19,346 nt of DNA from positions 1-19,346 of the forward strand of contig JBFMEX010000065.1 in assembly GCA_040752215.1 (NCBI GenBank), read 5' to 3'. Shown here piece after piece: positions 6,544-13,947 of the stretch (position 1 is its first letter; the number at the start of each line of letters is the position of its first letter). The notes beneath the pieces are model-generated. The model had not been told where the DNA came from. It saw nothing but the letters and a program-made list of their open reading frames with translations, and searched no databases. Source of the stretch: JBFMEX01 sp040752215. GTDB taxonomy: Bacteria; Pseudomonadota; Alphaproteobacteria; Rhizobiales; Hyphomicrobiaceae. The position numbers were made by a program, and so were the translations under genes.

Positions 6544-7752
6544 CTACCCGAGGCTCCCACAGAAGCGCTGGATGCGGCGGCAGGCCTCCTCCAGGAGCTC
6601 GTTCGAGGTCGCATAGGAGATGCGGAACGCGGGCGAGCCGGCGAACGCGGCGCCGTGCACGACCGCGACGCCTTCCTCCTCCAACAGCGCGGTCGCAAAG
6701 TCCTCGTCGGTCGCGATCCGTTTGCCTCCCGCCGACGTCTTGCCGATCGCGCCGGCGCAGCTCGGGTAGACGTAGAACGCGCCTTCCGGTTTCGGGCACG
6801 CGAGGCCCTTGGCCTGGTTGAGCATCGACACCACGAGGTCGCGGCGCTCGACGAACTTCGCATTGTTGCGGGCGATGAAGTCCTGCGGCCCGTTCAGCGC
6901 CTCGACGCCGGCCCACTGCGTGATCGAGGTCGGATTAGAGGTCGACTGCGACTGCAGCTTGCACATCGCCTTGATCAGCGGTTCGGGGCCGCCCGCGTAG
7001 CCGAGCCGCCAGCCGGTCATGCAATAGGCCTTCGAGAGCCCGTTCATCGTCAGCGTGCGCTCGTAGAGCCCCGGCTCCACCTGCGCCATCGTGAAGAAAG
7101 TGTGACCATCGTAGAGCAAGTGCTCGTACATGTCGTCGGTCAGCACCCACACGTGCCGGGTCGCCGGCCGCATCAGCACGTCGGTCAGCGACTTCAACTG
7201 GTCGCGCGAGTAGGCCGCGCCGGTCGGGTTCGACGGCGCATTGAAGACCAGCCACTTGGTCTTGGGCGTGATCGCTTTCTCCAGCGCCTCGGGCCGCAAC
7301 CTGTAGCCATCCTCGATCCGCGTCTCGGCGAACACCGGCGTGCCGCCACCGAGCATCACGATGTCGGCGTAGGAGACCCAGCACGGGGCGGGGATGACCA
7401 CCTCGTCGCCGGGGTTCAGTGTCGCCAGCAGGGCGTTGTAAAGCACCTGCTTGCCGCCGGTGCCGACCGAGATCTGGCTCGCCTTGTAGTCGAGGTTGTT
7501 GTCGCGCTTGAACTTGGCGACGATCGCCGCCTTGAGCTCGGGGATCCCGTCGACGTCGGTATACTTGGTCTTGCCGCTCTCGATGGCGCGGATCGCCGCC
7601 TGCTTGATATTGTCGGGCGTGTCGAAGTCCGGCTCGCCGGCGCCGAGCGAAATGATGTCCCGCCCCTCGGCCTTGAGCTGGCGCGCCTTGGTCGAGACCG
7701 CGATCGTCGCGGACGGCCGGATGCGGTTCAAGCTGTCGGCGAAGAAGCCCAT
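6544..7752 (-). CDS. aatA: class Ib aspartate aminotransferase (PLP-dependent)
   Basis: A 402-residue fold-type I aminotransferase that interconverts aspartate and 2-oxoglutarate with oxaloacetate and glutamate in the cytosol. The sequence shows the N-terminal SLGAGEPDFDTP motif, GTGGKQVLYNA, the N-P-T-G motif at 175-178, TDDMYEHLLYDG for the cofactor-ring Asp, and the PLP-binding Lys241 in NGLSKAYCMTGWRLGY. The C-terminal FRISYATS holds the Arg that binds the substrate alpha-carboxylate. The length and the LNRIRPSATIAVS start match the alphaproteobacterial class Ib enzymes, which can also accept prephenate in some species; that activity cannot be judged here. A GAAAGG ribosome site precedes the ATG. 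It is monocistronic, divergent from the small-protein cluster and convergent with tRNA-Ser. Confidence 0.96.
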   Translation of the reverse strand: MGFFADSLNRIRPSATIAVSTKARQLKAEGRDIISLGAGEPDFDTPDNIKQAAIRAIESGKTKYTDVDGIPELKAAIVAKFKRDNNLDYKASQISVGTGGKQVLYNALLATLNPGDEVVIPAPCWVSYADIVMLGGGTPVFAETRIEDGYRLRPEALEKAITPKTKWLVFNAPSNPTGAAYSRDQLKSLTDVLMRPATRHVWVLTDDMYEHLLYDGHTFFTMAQVEPGLYERTLTMNGLSKAYCMTGWRLGYAGGPEPLIKAMCKLQSQSTSNPTSITQWAGVEALNGPQDFIARNNAKFVERRDLVVSMLNQAKGLACPKPEGAFYVYPSCAGAIGKTSAGGKRIATDEDFATALLEEEGVAVVHGAAFAGSPAFRISYATSNELLEEACRRIQRFCGSLG

Positions 7753-8064
7753 GTCTCGTGCCTTTCTATGGCCTCGGCTGATCGCTTCATGGTCCAGGCG
7801 ACCGCTGAGCGGCGCGGAACCTACGCCGCCGGGGCATCGATCGCAAGCCGGCGGATGGTGCCGTCACCTTCGGGCGACGGTCGCGCGGCTCGCGGCCTGA
7901 TGCCCGCCGGCCGGGCGCCGTGTTGCGCGCGGCACTGCCGGCCGGCAATTGCGCGTTGCCACGACAATGGGCCCGATCGGCCATATTCCAATCCAACCCC
8001 TGCCACATCGCGGCGCTCACATGCAGCTCGTGTGGTGCCGAATCAGATCGGAGGGGATTCGACT
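7753..8064. other. intergenic divergent-promoter region
   Basis: This 312-base stretch separates the aminotransferase gene from the gene at 8065. No reading frame in it has a ribosome site and protein-like composition. It contains a perfect 12-base palindrome TGCCGGCCGGCA at 7936-7947 and a CATATT hexamer at 7982-7987 that may be a -10 for the rightward gene, although TTGCCA at 7956 is 20 bases away. I see nothing else in it. Confidence 0.5.
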
Positions 8065-8454
8065 ATGGCCTGGACGAGATGCCGACGTGCGACCATCGCC
8101 GAACTCGGCCGGATCGCTCGCGACGCCACGGGTGGCTTCCTCGCCTTCCTGCTGCTCGCGGTCGCGATCGGCGGCGAGACGAGCCATGCCGCCCCGTTCG
8201 CGGGTGCCGCCCGCCCCGAGGCGGCCACCCTCGCCAGCGACCGGATCGCCGTCTTTGGCGTCCGCCCCGACTTTGGGATGACGGCCGCCCGGCACGACGC
8301 TGGCCCCCTCGACGCCGGCCGGCCGCTCGCCCGTGGGGCCGGCACGGCATCGGCCTTCGCCCTGTTGGCGCTCGTGTTTTCCGCGGTCGTCGCGTTCAAT
8401 CTGGCATTTCTAAGACACCTCGTGCGTGTGTACGCCTCCCCACGCCGGGGTTAG
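8065..8454 (+). CDS. 129-residue exported or membrane protein, unknown function
   Basis: The ATG at 8065 has GGAGGGG about ten bases upstream. The product has a basic N-terminus (MAWTRCRRATIAELGRIARD), a hydrophobic helix (GFLAFLLLAVAIG) and a possible signal cleavage after SHA (A-P-F). A roughly 60-residue Ala-rich segment includes ASDRIAVFGVRPDFGM, followed by a second helix (TASAFALLALVFSAVVAFNLAFL) and a short basic tail. Topology is therefore either two helices with a periplasmic loop, or a cleaved protein with a C-terminal anchor. The same frame runs far upstream, antisense to the aminotransferase, but only this part is coding-like. I do not recognise a family. It opens a run of three short same-strand genes. 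Confidence 0.7.
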   Translation: MAWTRCRRATIAELGRIARDATGGFLAFLLLAVAIGGETSHAAPFAGAARPEAATLASDRIAVFGVRPDFGMTAARHDAGPLDAGRPLARGAGTASAFALLALVFSAVVAFNLAFLRHLVRVYASPRRG

Positions 8455-8503
8455 TGGAGGAGGGATTTCGGCTCCGCCGGGGGTCGGCAGGTCTCTCCTC
8501 CAC
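8454..8503 (+). repeat. long-range stem-loop between two small genes
   Basis: GTGGAGGAG (8454-8462) is perfectly complementary to CTCCTCCAC (8495-8503) around a 32-base GC-rich loop with its own short pairings. It begins at the stop codon of the gene at 8065 and ends just before the TATATT hexamer of the next gene. It could be a terminator stem without a T-run, or a structure that occludes the downstream promoter. Confidence 0.5.
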
Positions 8504-8512
8504 GCCTATATT
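8484..8512 (+). promoter_or_regulatory. possible promoter of the 8558 gene
   Basis: TCGGCA (8484-8489) and TATATT (8507-8512) are 17 bases apart, each close to the sigma-70 consensus. The predicted start near 8519 would leave a leader of about 40 bases. The elements lie partly inside the stem-loop at 8454-8503. Confidence 0.4.
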
Positions 8513-8557
8513 AGGGGCCACGAGACACGAATCGGACATCGACCAGGAGCTCGAGCC

Positions 8558-9043
8558 ATGCCGCACCTGACGCCGACCCGCACGCCGCTGCCCGCCATCG
8601 CCGTCACCGTCGCGGTGACCGCTCTCTTGGCCGCGGGGCTCGCTGTCCAGGACGTCTGGCTGGCGCGGAGCCTCGAGACGGCGCTCGCCGAGACGGGGCG
8701 GCGGCCTGCCGTGCGTCCCGCCACTGTTCCGGTCCCGGTCGCCGGCAGCGAGTCGTTCTGGCTGGCGCCCGCCCAGAGCGACACGTTGCAGCCGGTCAGC
8801 TTTGCCCCCGTGCTCCCGCTCGGCACCCGCGTCGCGCTGGGCGCCGGCGGCGGCCTGCGTCAGCTGGAGGTCGTCGGGGTGCGCGCGTTGCCTGCGGACC
8901 CTTCGGTCGGCGGGCAGCGCCTGCTGGTCGTCACGCTGCACGACGTCGCGGACCGAGCCGCCGGCCCGGTTCGCCTCGTGCTGGATGCCGACGCCGCGGC
9001 CCGGCTGGCTGCCACGCCCGAGGTTTCCGACCGGGCACTTTGA
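8558..9043 (+). CDS. 161-residue membrane-anchored periplasmic protein, unknown function
   Basis: The ATG at 8558 follows an AGGAGC site with seven bases between. An N-terminal anchor (AIAVTVAVTALLAAGLAV) is followed by a periplasmic domain of about 125 residues. A Pro/Val-rich linker leads to a probable beta-rich core with the segments TLQPVSFAPVLPLGTRVAL, LRQLEVVGVRAL, GQRLLVVTLHDV and GPVRLVLDA. The repeated V-x-V strands and the Gly-rich turn suggest a small beta-barrel or OB-like fold. There are no Cys residues and no enzyme motif, and I do not recognise a family. The gene lies about 100 bases after the gene at 8065 but has its own possible promoter, so the two need not share a transcript. 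Confidence 0.8.
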   Translation: MPHLTPTRTPLPAIAVTVAVTALLAAGLAVQDVWLARSLETALAETGRRPAVRPATVPVPVAGSESFWLAPAQSDTLQPVSFAPVLPLGTRVALGAGGGLRQLEVVGVRALPADPSVGGQRLLVVTLHDVADRAAGPVRLVLDADAAARLAATPEVSDRAL

Positions 9044-9064
9044 GGACCGGCTTCGGCGCCCCCG

Positions 9065-9095
9065 TTGCGCTCGGCCCGCGCGCGCGTGCTAAGCT
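9065..9095 (+). promoter_or_regulatory. possible promoter of the 59-residue gene
   Basis: TTGCGC (9065-9070) is followed after 19 bases by TAAGCT (9090-9095), which carries an upstream TG (extended -10 form). A short stem (9106-9111 with 9118-9123) would lie in the leader. The spacing is longer than ideal. Confidence 0.3.
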
Positions 9096-9161
9096 CCCGG
9101 GCCTGCCGACCGCTGGAGGTCGGGCGGTATCGGCCGATGGCAGCCTGGGGGAGACAACGGC

Positions 9162-9341
9162 ATGCGGCTCAATCCACCGACCATCGTCGTCTTCCTGATC
9201 TCGGTCGTCATCGCCGCGCTGGCTCTGGTGACGAAGCTCGGCATCGTCCACGTGCCCCGCTACATCCCTCACCAGGAATACTGGCTCGCGATCACCGCCT
9301 ATCTCGTGCTCATGATCGGCAACCTCGTGCGCGGGCTCTGA
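9162..9341 (+). CDS. 59-residue two-helix membrane protein
   Basis: A short gene with a GGGGGAG site upstream of its ATG and a TGA stop. The product begins MRLNPPTIVVFLISVVIAAL, has a first hydrophobic helix to about residue 25, a short polar loop (HVPRYIPHQEYW), a second helix (LAITAYLVLMIGNLV) and ends in RGL. It is the third small membrane protein in a row on this strand. Similar two-helix mini-proteins are, from memory, common in Hyphomicrobiales genomes, but I know no function. Strong hydrophobic periodicity, GC-rich third positions and the good ribosome site support it as real. Confidence 0.75.
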   Translation: MRLNPPTIVVFLISVVIAALALVTKLGIVHVPRYIPHQEYWLAITAYLVLMIGNLVRGL

Positions 9342-9488
9342 CCTCGACGAGCATTGATGTTGGACGCGCGCGGCGGCCTCCCCGAGCAGGCGGGGATCGC
9401 GGAACGAGTGTGCCCGTGCGCATCGAACAAAGACGACCGGCGCGTGATCTGCCGGTTTCGGCGGGTCGCTTTCCGCGCGCTGTTAGGC

Positions 9489-9857
9489 TCACCATCGGCC
9501 GGCGAACACGAGCCCCGCGCCGGCGGCGATGAGCGTGAAGCCGAAAAGGTGGTTGAGCCCGAGCGGCTCTCTCAGCACAATGACCGAAAATGCCGAGAAC
9601 ACGCCGAGCGTTATCACCTCCTGCATCGTCTTGAGCTCGGCCGCCGTGTAGACCGCGTGGCCGTAGCGATTCGCTGGCACCGCCAGGCAGTACTCGATGA
9701 ACGCGATCCCCCACGAGACGACGATCACCAGGAGCAGCGGCTTCTCCTTGTGCCCGAGGTGGCCGTACCAGGCGAGCGTCATGAACAGGTTCGACGCGAC
9801 CAGCAGCAGCACCGGTGTCGCGTAGGCCAGAAGGCCACTGCCCTGACCGATCGGCAT
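9489..9857 (-). CDS. DMT-like membrane protein, DUF486 family
   Basis: A 122-residue protein with four predicted transmembrane helices (about 9-29, 40-58, 76-95, 102-120). Family-typical stretches are SNLFMTLAWYGHL, VSWGIAFIEYCLAVPANR, LKTMQEVITLGVFSAFSV and NHLFGFTLIAAGAGLVF. DUF486 proteins are related to small drug/metabolite transporters such as EmrE but have no assigned substrate. An AGGAG site sits about eight bases before the ATG at 9857. It is divergent from the Tad-type vWA gene across 273 bases and convergent with the small-protein cluster. A transport role is inferred from topology only. Confidence 0.92.
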   Translation of the reverse strand: MPIGQGSGLLAYATPVLLLVASNLFMTLAWYGHLGHKEKPLLLVIVVSWGIAFIEYCLAVPANRYGHAVYTAAELKTMQEVITLGVFSAFSVIVLREPLGLNHLFGFTLIAAGAGLVFAGRW

Positions 9858-10045
9858 TCTCGAACTCCTTCATTTGTTGCCGCGTTTCACCCGAGATGAC
9901 GGCCGGCCGCGGCCGTGCGGGCGAACCTGCACCGGGGCCGCCGCAACCGGGGCGGTGGGGTCGTGCCAATTCGGCGCAAGCCTCGATGCGTGATTGAGCT
10001 TGTTTGCGGCGGCACTCAACGTCCACGCCCGAAGCTTACGGGTTG

Positions 10046-10075
10046 TTGACGACCTCGGTTGCATTGCTCCTATTC
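10046..10075 (+). promoter_or_regulatory. promoter of the Tad-type vWA gene
   Basis: TTGACG (10046-10051) is followed after 18 bases by CTATTC (10070-10075), close to the alphaproteobacterial CTTGAC/CTATAT pattern. The predicted start lies about 50 bases before the ATG at 10131. Confidence 0.45.
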
Positions 10076-10130
10076 CATGCGTCCCTCTCGGCAGCAACCG
10101 GGCGGCGACGAAAGGGCAGTGGGAAGGTCG

Positions 10131-11333
10131 ATGTGCGCGTTCCGCGGGTTTCTCGGTGACCGGCAGGGGAGTGTTGCCGTCATCTTCGGCATCACCTCGC
10201 TTATCCTGTTCGGCGCCACCGCGCTGGCGGTCGACTTTGCCATGGCCAATCGCGCCAAGAGCCGCATGCAGGCCGCCGCCGACGCCGCCGCACTCACCGC
10301 GGCCTCGCTGCTCGAGGCCAGCGACAGCGAGCGCCAGGCGCGCGGCGAGGCGGTCTTCCTTGCCAACCTCGACCCGTCGATCGCGGCCACGCTGACCATC
10401 TCCGTCGTCGACGGCATAGTGAGCGCCGCGGCCGACTACACGATGCCGACGAACTTCATGCGCATATTCGAGCGCGACGAGCTGCAGATCTCGGTCAATT
10501 CAGCCTCTCCGGTCGTCACCCAGGGCGAGGCTGAGATCGTGCTGGTGCTCGACTTCTCGGATTCGATGAACGATGCCAATAAGCATGTCCGCATGAAGGA
10601 GGCGGCCGCGAAGCTGATCGACGTCATCAGCGACAACGGCAAGAACAGCAAGGTCAAGGTCGGCCTGGTCCCGTTCGCCGCCATGGTCCATGTCGATCTC
10701 GATCCGGCCGACATCCGCGCCGACGTCACCTGGTCCGGCTGCACGCAGGATCGCCGCCACCCGGCCAACACGACCGACGAGGCGCCGAGCGGAATCAACG
10801 ACACGCGATGGGGTGAGGTCACGAGCCCGCACGTCTGCGCCGACATGGCCGCCCGAGGCCTGAAGGTCGTGCCGCTCAGCTCCGATCTCTCGACCGTCAA
10901 GTCGAAGCTCGCGGCGATGCAACCCTATATGTGGACCCACATCGCGCTCGGCGCCGAGTTCGGCTACCAGCTGATTTCACCTGGCGAGCCGTTCACCGAG
11001 GGAGTCGGCTACGACGACGAGAGGACGGTCAAGGCCTTCGTGCTGCTGACCGACGGCATGCAGACGGCGCCCGGCTGGGGTGCCGACGGCATCAAGTCGG
11101 TCGCCAACGCCGAGCAGAACCTGCTCGCCATCTGCAGCGGCCTCAAGGGGCATGGAGTCCAAGTCTACACGATCGGCTATGACTTGACCGATGCGGCGAC
11201 GCTCGACCGCCTCCAGACCTGCGCCGACTCCGGCCGCTACTACAACGCCGGCGACGTCGACACCGGTCTGCTCGCCAGTTTCGGCGCCATCGCCCAGCAG
11301 ATCAAGGTGACGATGCTGCGCCTCACCAAGTAG
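10131..11333 (+). CDS. TadG-like pilus assembly protein with vWA domain
   Basis: A 400-residue protein. The N-terminus (FLGDRQGSVAVIFGITSLIL to about residue 40) is the TadE/TadG-type anchor, in which a basic, Gly-containing stretch precedes one transmembrane helix. An extracytoplasmic region follows, then a von Willebrand A domain from about residue 134. The metal-ion-dependent adhesion site is visible as D141-F-S143-D-S145, Thr269 or Thr270 in the WTHIALG segment, and Asp308 in LLTDGM. Four cysteines (about 204, 236, 335, 364) could form disulfides. The ATG at 10131 is chosen for the GGAAGG site before it. TadG helps assemble or anchor Flp pili, but no other tad/cpa gene is nearby, so this is an orphan copy whose exact role is uncertain. 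It is convergent with the cytochrome gene, three bases apart. Confidence 0.9.
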   Translation: MCAFRGFLGDRQGSVAVIFGITSLILFGATALAVDFAMANRAKSRMQAAADAAALTAASLLEASDSERQARGEAVFLANLDPSIAATLTISVVDGIVSAAADYTMPTNFMRIFERDELQISVNSASPVVTQGEAEIVLVLDFSDSMNDANKHVRMKEAAAKLIDVISDNGKNSKVKVGLVPFAAMVHVDLDPADIRADVTWSGCTQDRRHPANTTDEAPSGINDTRWGEVTSPHVCADMAARGLKVVPLSSDLSTVKSKLAAMQPYMWTHIALGAEFGYQLISPGEPFTEGVGYDDERTVKAFVLLTDGMQTAPGWGADGIKSVANAEQNLLAICSGLKGHGVQVYTIGYDLTDAATLDRLQTCADSGRYYNAGDVDTGLLASFGAIAQQIKVTMLRLTK

Positions 11334-11336
11334 CGC

Positions 11337-11765
11337 CTACGGACGCGGCGACGCCTGGATGCTTTCCAGGTAGTGCGTCAACAGCAGCACGCGCACATGC
11401 GCCTCCGCATAGCCGAGCCGCCCTTCGTCGGCCCGGAGCCGGCTCCAGAACTGCGGCATCTGAAACGTGTCGTGCCCCACAACGGCGGCGCGACCGCTCA
11501 CGATGTCGAACACGCGCCAGAACGGGAGCTGTCCGCCGCTCCTCGCTGCGATCCCCGTGAGGTCGCTCGGTGGCTTGATCAACAGCTTGGCCATCGGCCC
11601 GTCGCCCTTGCCGCCGGCACCGTGACACGCGGCACAGTGCACCTGATAGTCGTCCTTGCCCTCGCTCAAGATGCGCTCCTTCAGCCTTGCGTCGGCGCGG
11701 GCGAGCGTCGGAGCCAGCACAATCGCCAGGAGGATTGCCGCGGCCGATTCCATTGGGAGTTTCAT
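11337..11765 (-). CDS. periplasmic class I cytochrome c, monohaem
   Basis: A 142-residue protein with a Sec signal peptide (MESAAAILLAIVLAPTLARA, mature from about Asp25) and one haem-binding motif, CAACH (Cys44, Cys47, His48), followed by the Gly-rich GAGGKGDGP and a KPPSDLTGIA segment. Met103 in TFQMPQFW is the likely sixth haem ligand. An AGGAGA site precedes the ATG at 11765. Proteins of this type shuttle electrons in the periplasm or serve as subunits of dehydrogenases and oxidases; no partner gene is adjacent, so the redox partner is unknown. The gene is alone, with its promoter presumably in the 582-base region to the right. Confidence 0.93.
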   Translation of the reverse strand: MKLPMESAAAILLAIVLAPTLARADARLKERILSEGKDDYQVHCAACHGAGGKGDGPMAKLLIKPPSDLTGIAARSGGQLPFWRVFDIVSGRAAVVGHDTFQMPQFWSRLRADEGRLGYAEAHVRVLLLTHYLESIQASPRP

Positions 11766-12347
11766 GCGCGAGGTCTCCTCGGCGAGCGCGTCTGTCGCCG
11801 GCGCGGCGTTTGCGAATGTGCGCCGCTGCCGTCATGCTGGAGGGTGCCCAATCGATCCGGTGCGATCAAGGCTGCGGCAGCGAAATTTCGTGCCGCAAGC
11901 TCGGAAATCACACAGATCCGTTCACATCTCGTCTTTGTGACGACAACCGGACATTCGCCACCCGTCGGGTAGCTTTCACGGCATTCGGTTTGCGTTGCCA
12001 GGAGGGACCCCGTGGCGTTGGGGAAGCGCACGGGTACTGTCCGGAATTTTTCGCAATTTCGATTTCGGCTGAGCGGCGTCCGGCCCGGCCGCGCGACCTC
12101 GTCGAGGAGGCCAACGTCGAGCGCTACTGCGGCGCGGTCCGCGCCTGGTGTGCTGATCGAGAAGTCCGCTGCATACGTCTCGGCCCGGTGGCGAGGCGGA
12201 CTTCTCGATCTGGACCACACCAGAGCAAACGCTTCAATCTCGACCGTCGCGACGTGTCGCTGACGGCCATTGATCGGCCGACCGAGGTGACGATCACCGA
12301 CCAGCGCGTCTATCACACCGGCGCCGGCGATTGCCGAGAGGTCGCCT
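11766..12347. other. 582-base region with a large hairpin and a decayed coding remnant
   Basis: No intact gene is supported here. On the plus strand, fragments in two phases look protein-like with GC-rich third positions: DLVEEANVERYCGAVRAWC (about 12100-12156), ADFSIWTTPEQ (about 12196-12228, another phase) and FNLDRRDVSLTAIDRPTEV running to GAGDC (about 12231-12334). Joined by one frameshift, the last two would read as one beta-rich segment, suggesting a decayed small secreted protein. A minus-strand frame of 206 codons covers the region and overlaps the cytochrome start as ATGA, but its composition is not protein-like. The promoter of the cytochrome gene should lie here; I could not place it. 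Confidence 0.4.
12147..12221. repeat. long imperfect inverted repeat
   Basis: The left arm (12147-12169) reads GGTGTG, CT, then GATCGAGAAGTCCGC. The right arm (12196-12221) is the reverse complement of GGTGTG, a five-base spacer, then the same GATCGAGAAGTCCGC. Fifteen consecutive bases and then six more match, separated by a short asymmetric bulge, around a 26-base loop. It sits inside the decayed coding remnant. Confidence 0.9.
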
Positions 12348-12944
12348 CTACTCGATCTTGATCGAGGCGAAACGATGCGCATCGGCCGGCACCGGTGTCA
12401 GCGCCGCGTGCGTCAGCGGCCGAGCGTTCGGTGCGTCGGGCGGGACTGCGAGAACGTTCAGATCGACCTCGTGGACACGGCCTGCGATCCTGCCATCCGC
12501 CCCGAGCGACAGCTTGAAGTAGAGTCCGTTCCAGGCGTCGATACCATAGGCCCCGGGCGGCCTGAACAAGAACAGCAGGGCGTACTCCAGCTCGACGAGA
12601 TCGCCCGCGCGGATACGCCGGCGGGTCTCGTAAGGGTAGGGAAGATGGCACCACATCTCCTTCCGGTCCGGCAGGCATCGAAACGGACGCATGGACAGGA
12701 ATTCGTCGCCGAAATCGGGCGCATCGAGGTCGAGCGTGAACGTCGCGCCGCCCTCTGCGGGCTTGAAATCCACGTGGCCGATCCTCAACTCGGCACCGCT
12801 GACGGCCACGAGCGTGATCGTCCGGCGACCCTCGGGCAGCTGACCGGCCCCGGCCCGCAGCTCGACCACTGCGCCGACCACCGATGCCAATAGCATCAAC
12901 GACAGGACCCGCCACCAGCCGCCAAGTCGCGCCGCCGAGGTCAT
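12348..12944 (-). CDS. 198-residue exported protein, unknown function
   Basis: The ATG at 12944 has GGGGAG upstream. Residues 8-30 (GGWWRVLSLMLLASVVGAVVEL) form a signal peptide or N-terminal anchor. The rest is a beta-rich domain with runs such as RRTITLVAVSGAELRIGHVD, ATFTLDLDAPDFGDEF, LVELEYALLFLFRPPGAYG and LYFKLSLGADGRIAGRV. Two cysteines (CLPDRKEMWC) nine residues apart could form a disulfide in the periplasm. I recognise no enzyme motif; the repeated strands suggest a beta-sandwich. It ends at TAG 12348 and has 110 bases between it and the CBS gene upstream, so co-transcription is possible but not shown. Confidence 0.82.
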   Translation of the reverse strand: MTSAARLGGWWRVLSLMLLASVVGAVVELRAGAGQLPEGRRTITLVAVSGAELRIGHVDFKPAEGGATFTLDLDAPDFGDEFLSMRPFRCLPDRKEMWCHLPYPYETRRRIRAGDLVELEYALLFLFRPPGAYGIDAWNGLYFKLSLGADGRIAGRVHEVDLNVLAVPPDAPNARPLTHAALTPVPADAHRFASIKIE

Positions 12945-13054
12945 AGCCGCTCCCCGTTCGCCTTACCAGGGGAGAGACTACGTGATCCCATCGTGATGCC
13001 GAATTGGGCTGTGGGTCGACCACAATCAAATGGGCGTGAGTGCGGTCGGCGTGC

Positions 13055-13498
13055 TTACTCGATCGCCATCTGGCCGAGCGCCCGCTCGCTCAGCACCCGG
13101 CGCTCGAGGTCGGCGTCGTCGAGGCGGATCTTCACGAGATCGCCGATGCTGACGAGCCCGGTCATGCGGTCGTCCTCCATCACGACGAGATGGCGCACGC
13201 GATCGACCGTCATGGTCTTCAACGCCAAGGACACGGTCTCGTCGGGAGCGACCGTCGGGAACGGCTGCGCCATCGCGCGCGTGACGGGCATGTCGAGCGC
13301 AGCGGCGCCGTGGCGAGCGAGGGCATGGATCACCGCGCGGTCGGTGACGAGGCCCATCGGCTCGCCATGAGGGTCGGTGACCACGACCGAGGCGATGTTG
13401 CGCTCGTCGAACAGCGTGACCACGTCACGCAGAGTGCGGTTGCTCCACAGGGTCGCCACGCGGCGGCCCTTGGCGGCCAGCACATCCTTGATCCTCAT
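13055..13498 (-). CDS. tandem CBS-domain protein
   Basis: A 147-residue cytosolic protein consisting of two CBS motifs. The first spans about residues 5-60 (VLAAKGRRVATL through NIASVVVTDPHGEPMGLVTDR) and the second about 74-128 (MAQPFPTVAPDETVSLALKT through LVVMEDDRMTGLVSIGDLVK). A pair of CBS motifs forms a Bateman module that usually binds adenine nucleotides and regulates a partner; stand-alone forms like this one are common in alphaproteobacteria. The ATG at 13498 gives the canonical MRIKDVL start and has GGAG eight bases upstream. A frame extending to 13672 adds 58 residues with no family resemblance and is rejected. The target is unknown. Confidence 0.9.
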   Translation of the reverse strand: MRIKDVLAAKGRRVATLWSNRTLRDVVTLFDERNIASVVVTDPHGEPMGLVTDRAVIHALARHGAAALDMPVTRAMAQPFPTVAPDETVSLALKTMTVDRVRHLVVMEDDRMTGLVSIGDLVKIRLDDADLERRVLSERALGQMAIE

Positions 13499-13947
13499 GG
13501 GGCGGCACTCCAGAAGCGCGGCATGCCCCATCCGTCGAGCCGATCGCATTGTGGACCTCACGCCATGGCGGCGGAAGAGGTCGTAGCCGAAAAATTTCGG
13601 TACCAATCCTGACGGGGCCAGTCGTTCGCCCGCGAGAGCGTTGATTCGCATGACCACGCGCGCAGCTAACATACCGTCCTTGGTCCGATCAAAAATCGAG
13701 TGGCGGTCCGGTGCCCCCTATGCCGACGCTGAGCGATGAATTCGCTGTACAGACTGATATGGCTAAGGAATATGTGGGCCGATGGCGGCAGGGCGTCTCT
13801 TTTTGGGGCTGGCGATGTCGTGCGAGGGTAGCGGGGCAGGTCAGGGTCGCTGAATGCGCAATAGATGGGGATGGGCAGGTGTTTAGTTGATGTTTGAAGC
13901 ACATAGGACCGCTTGAGCCGCCGCCCGTGCCGGCCCATATTCGGCCC
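13499..13947. other. 449-base divergent region upstream of uvrB
   Basis: No gene is supported. It holds a short stem CCGAA/TTCGG at 13587-13600 and an 8-base palindrome CTGTACAG at 13744-13751. It becomes notably less GC-rich from 13674 to 13910 than the genes on either side. I looked for the alphaproteobacterial LexA box (GAAC or GTTC repeated after seven bases) and did not find one. Confidence 0.5.
13913..13941 (+). promoter_or_regulatory. possible uvrB promoter giving a leaderless start
   Basis: TTGAGC (13913-13918) and CATATT (13936-13941) are exactly 17 bases apart, each matching the sigma-70 consensus at four of six positions. Transcription would start about seven bases downstream, at the ATG of 13948. 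No ribosome site precedes this ATG, which fits a leaderless message. Confidence 0.35.

Noticed and set aside
6655..8064. Upstream part of the long plus-strand frame ending at 8454
   Set aside because: It is antisense to the aminotransferase gene. Only the last 129 codons have a ribosome site and protein-like composition.
11762..12382. A 206-codon minus-strand frame overlapping the cytochrome start as ATGA
   Set aside because: The overlap looks operon-like, but the product is compositionally random with an Arg/Pro/Ser-rich end and no ribosome site, and it covers the inverted repeat.
13055..13672. Longer N-terminus for the CBS protein
   Set aside because: The extra 58 residues have no similarity to CBS proteins, while the internal ATG at 13498 has a ribosome site and gives the usual start.
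13744..13751. CTGTACAG palindrome as a possible SOS box upstream of uvrB
   Set aside because: It does not match the alphaproteobacterial LexA repeat, and it is only eight bases, about 200 bases from the gene.
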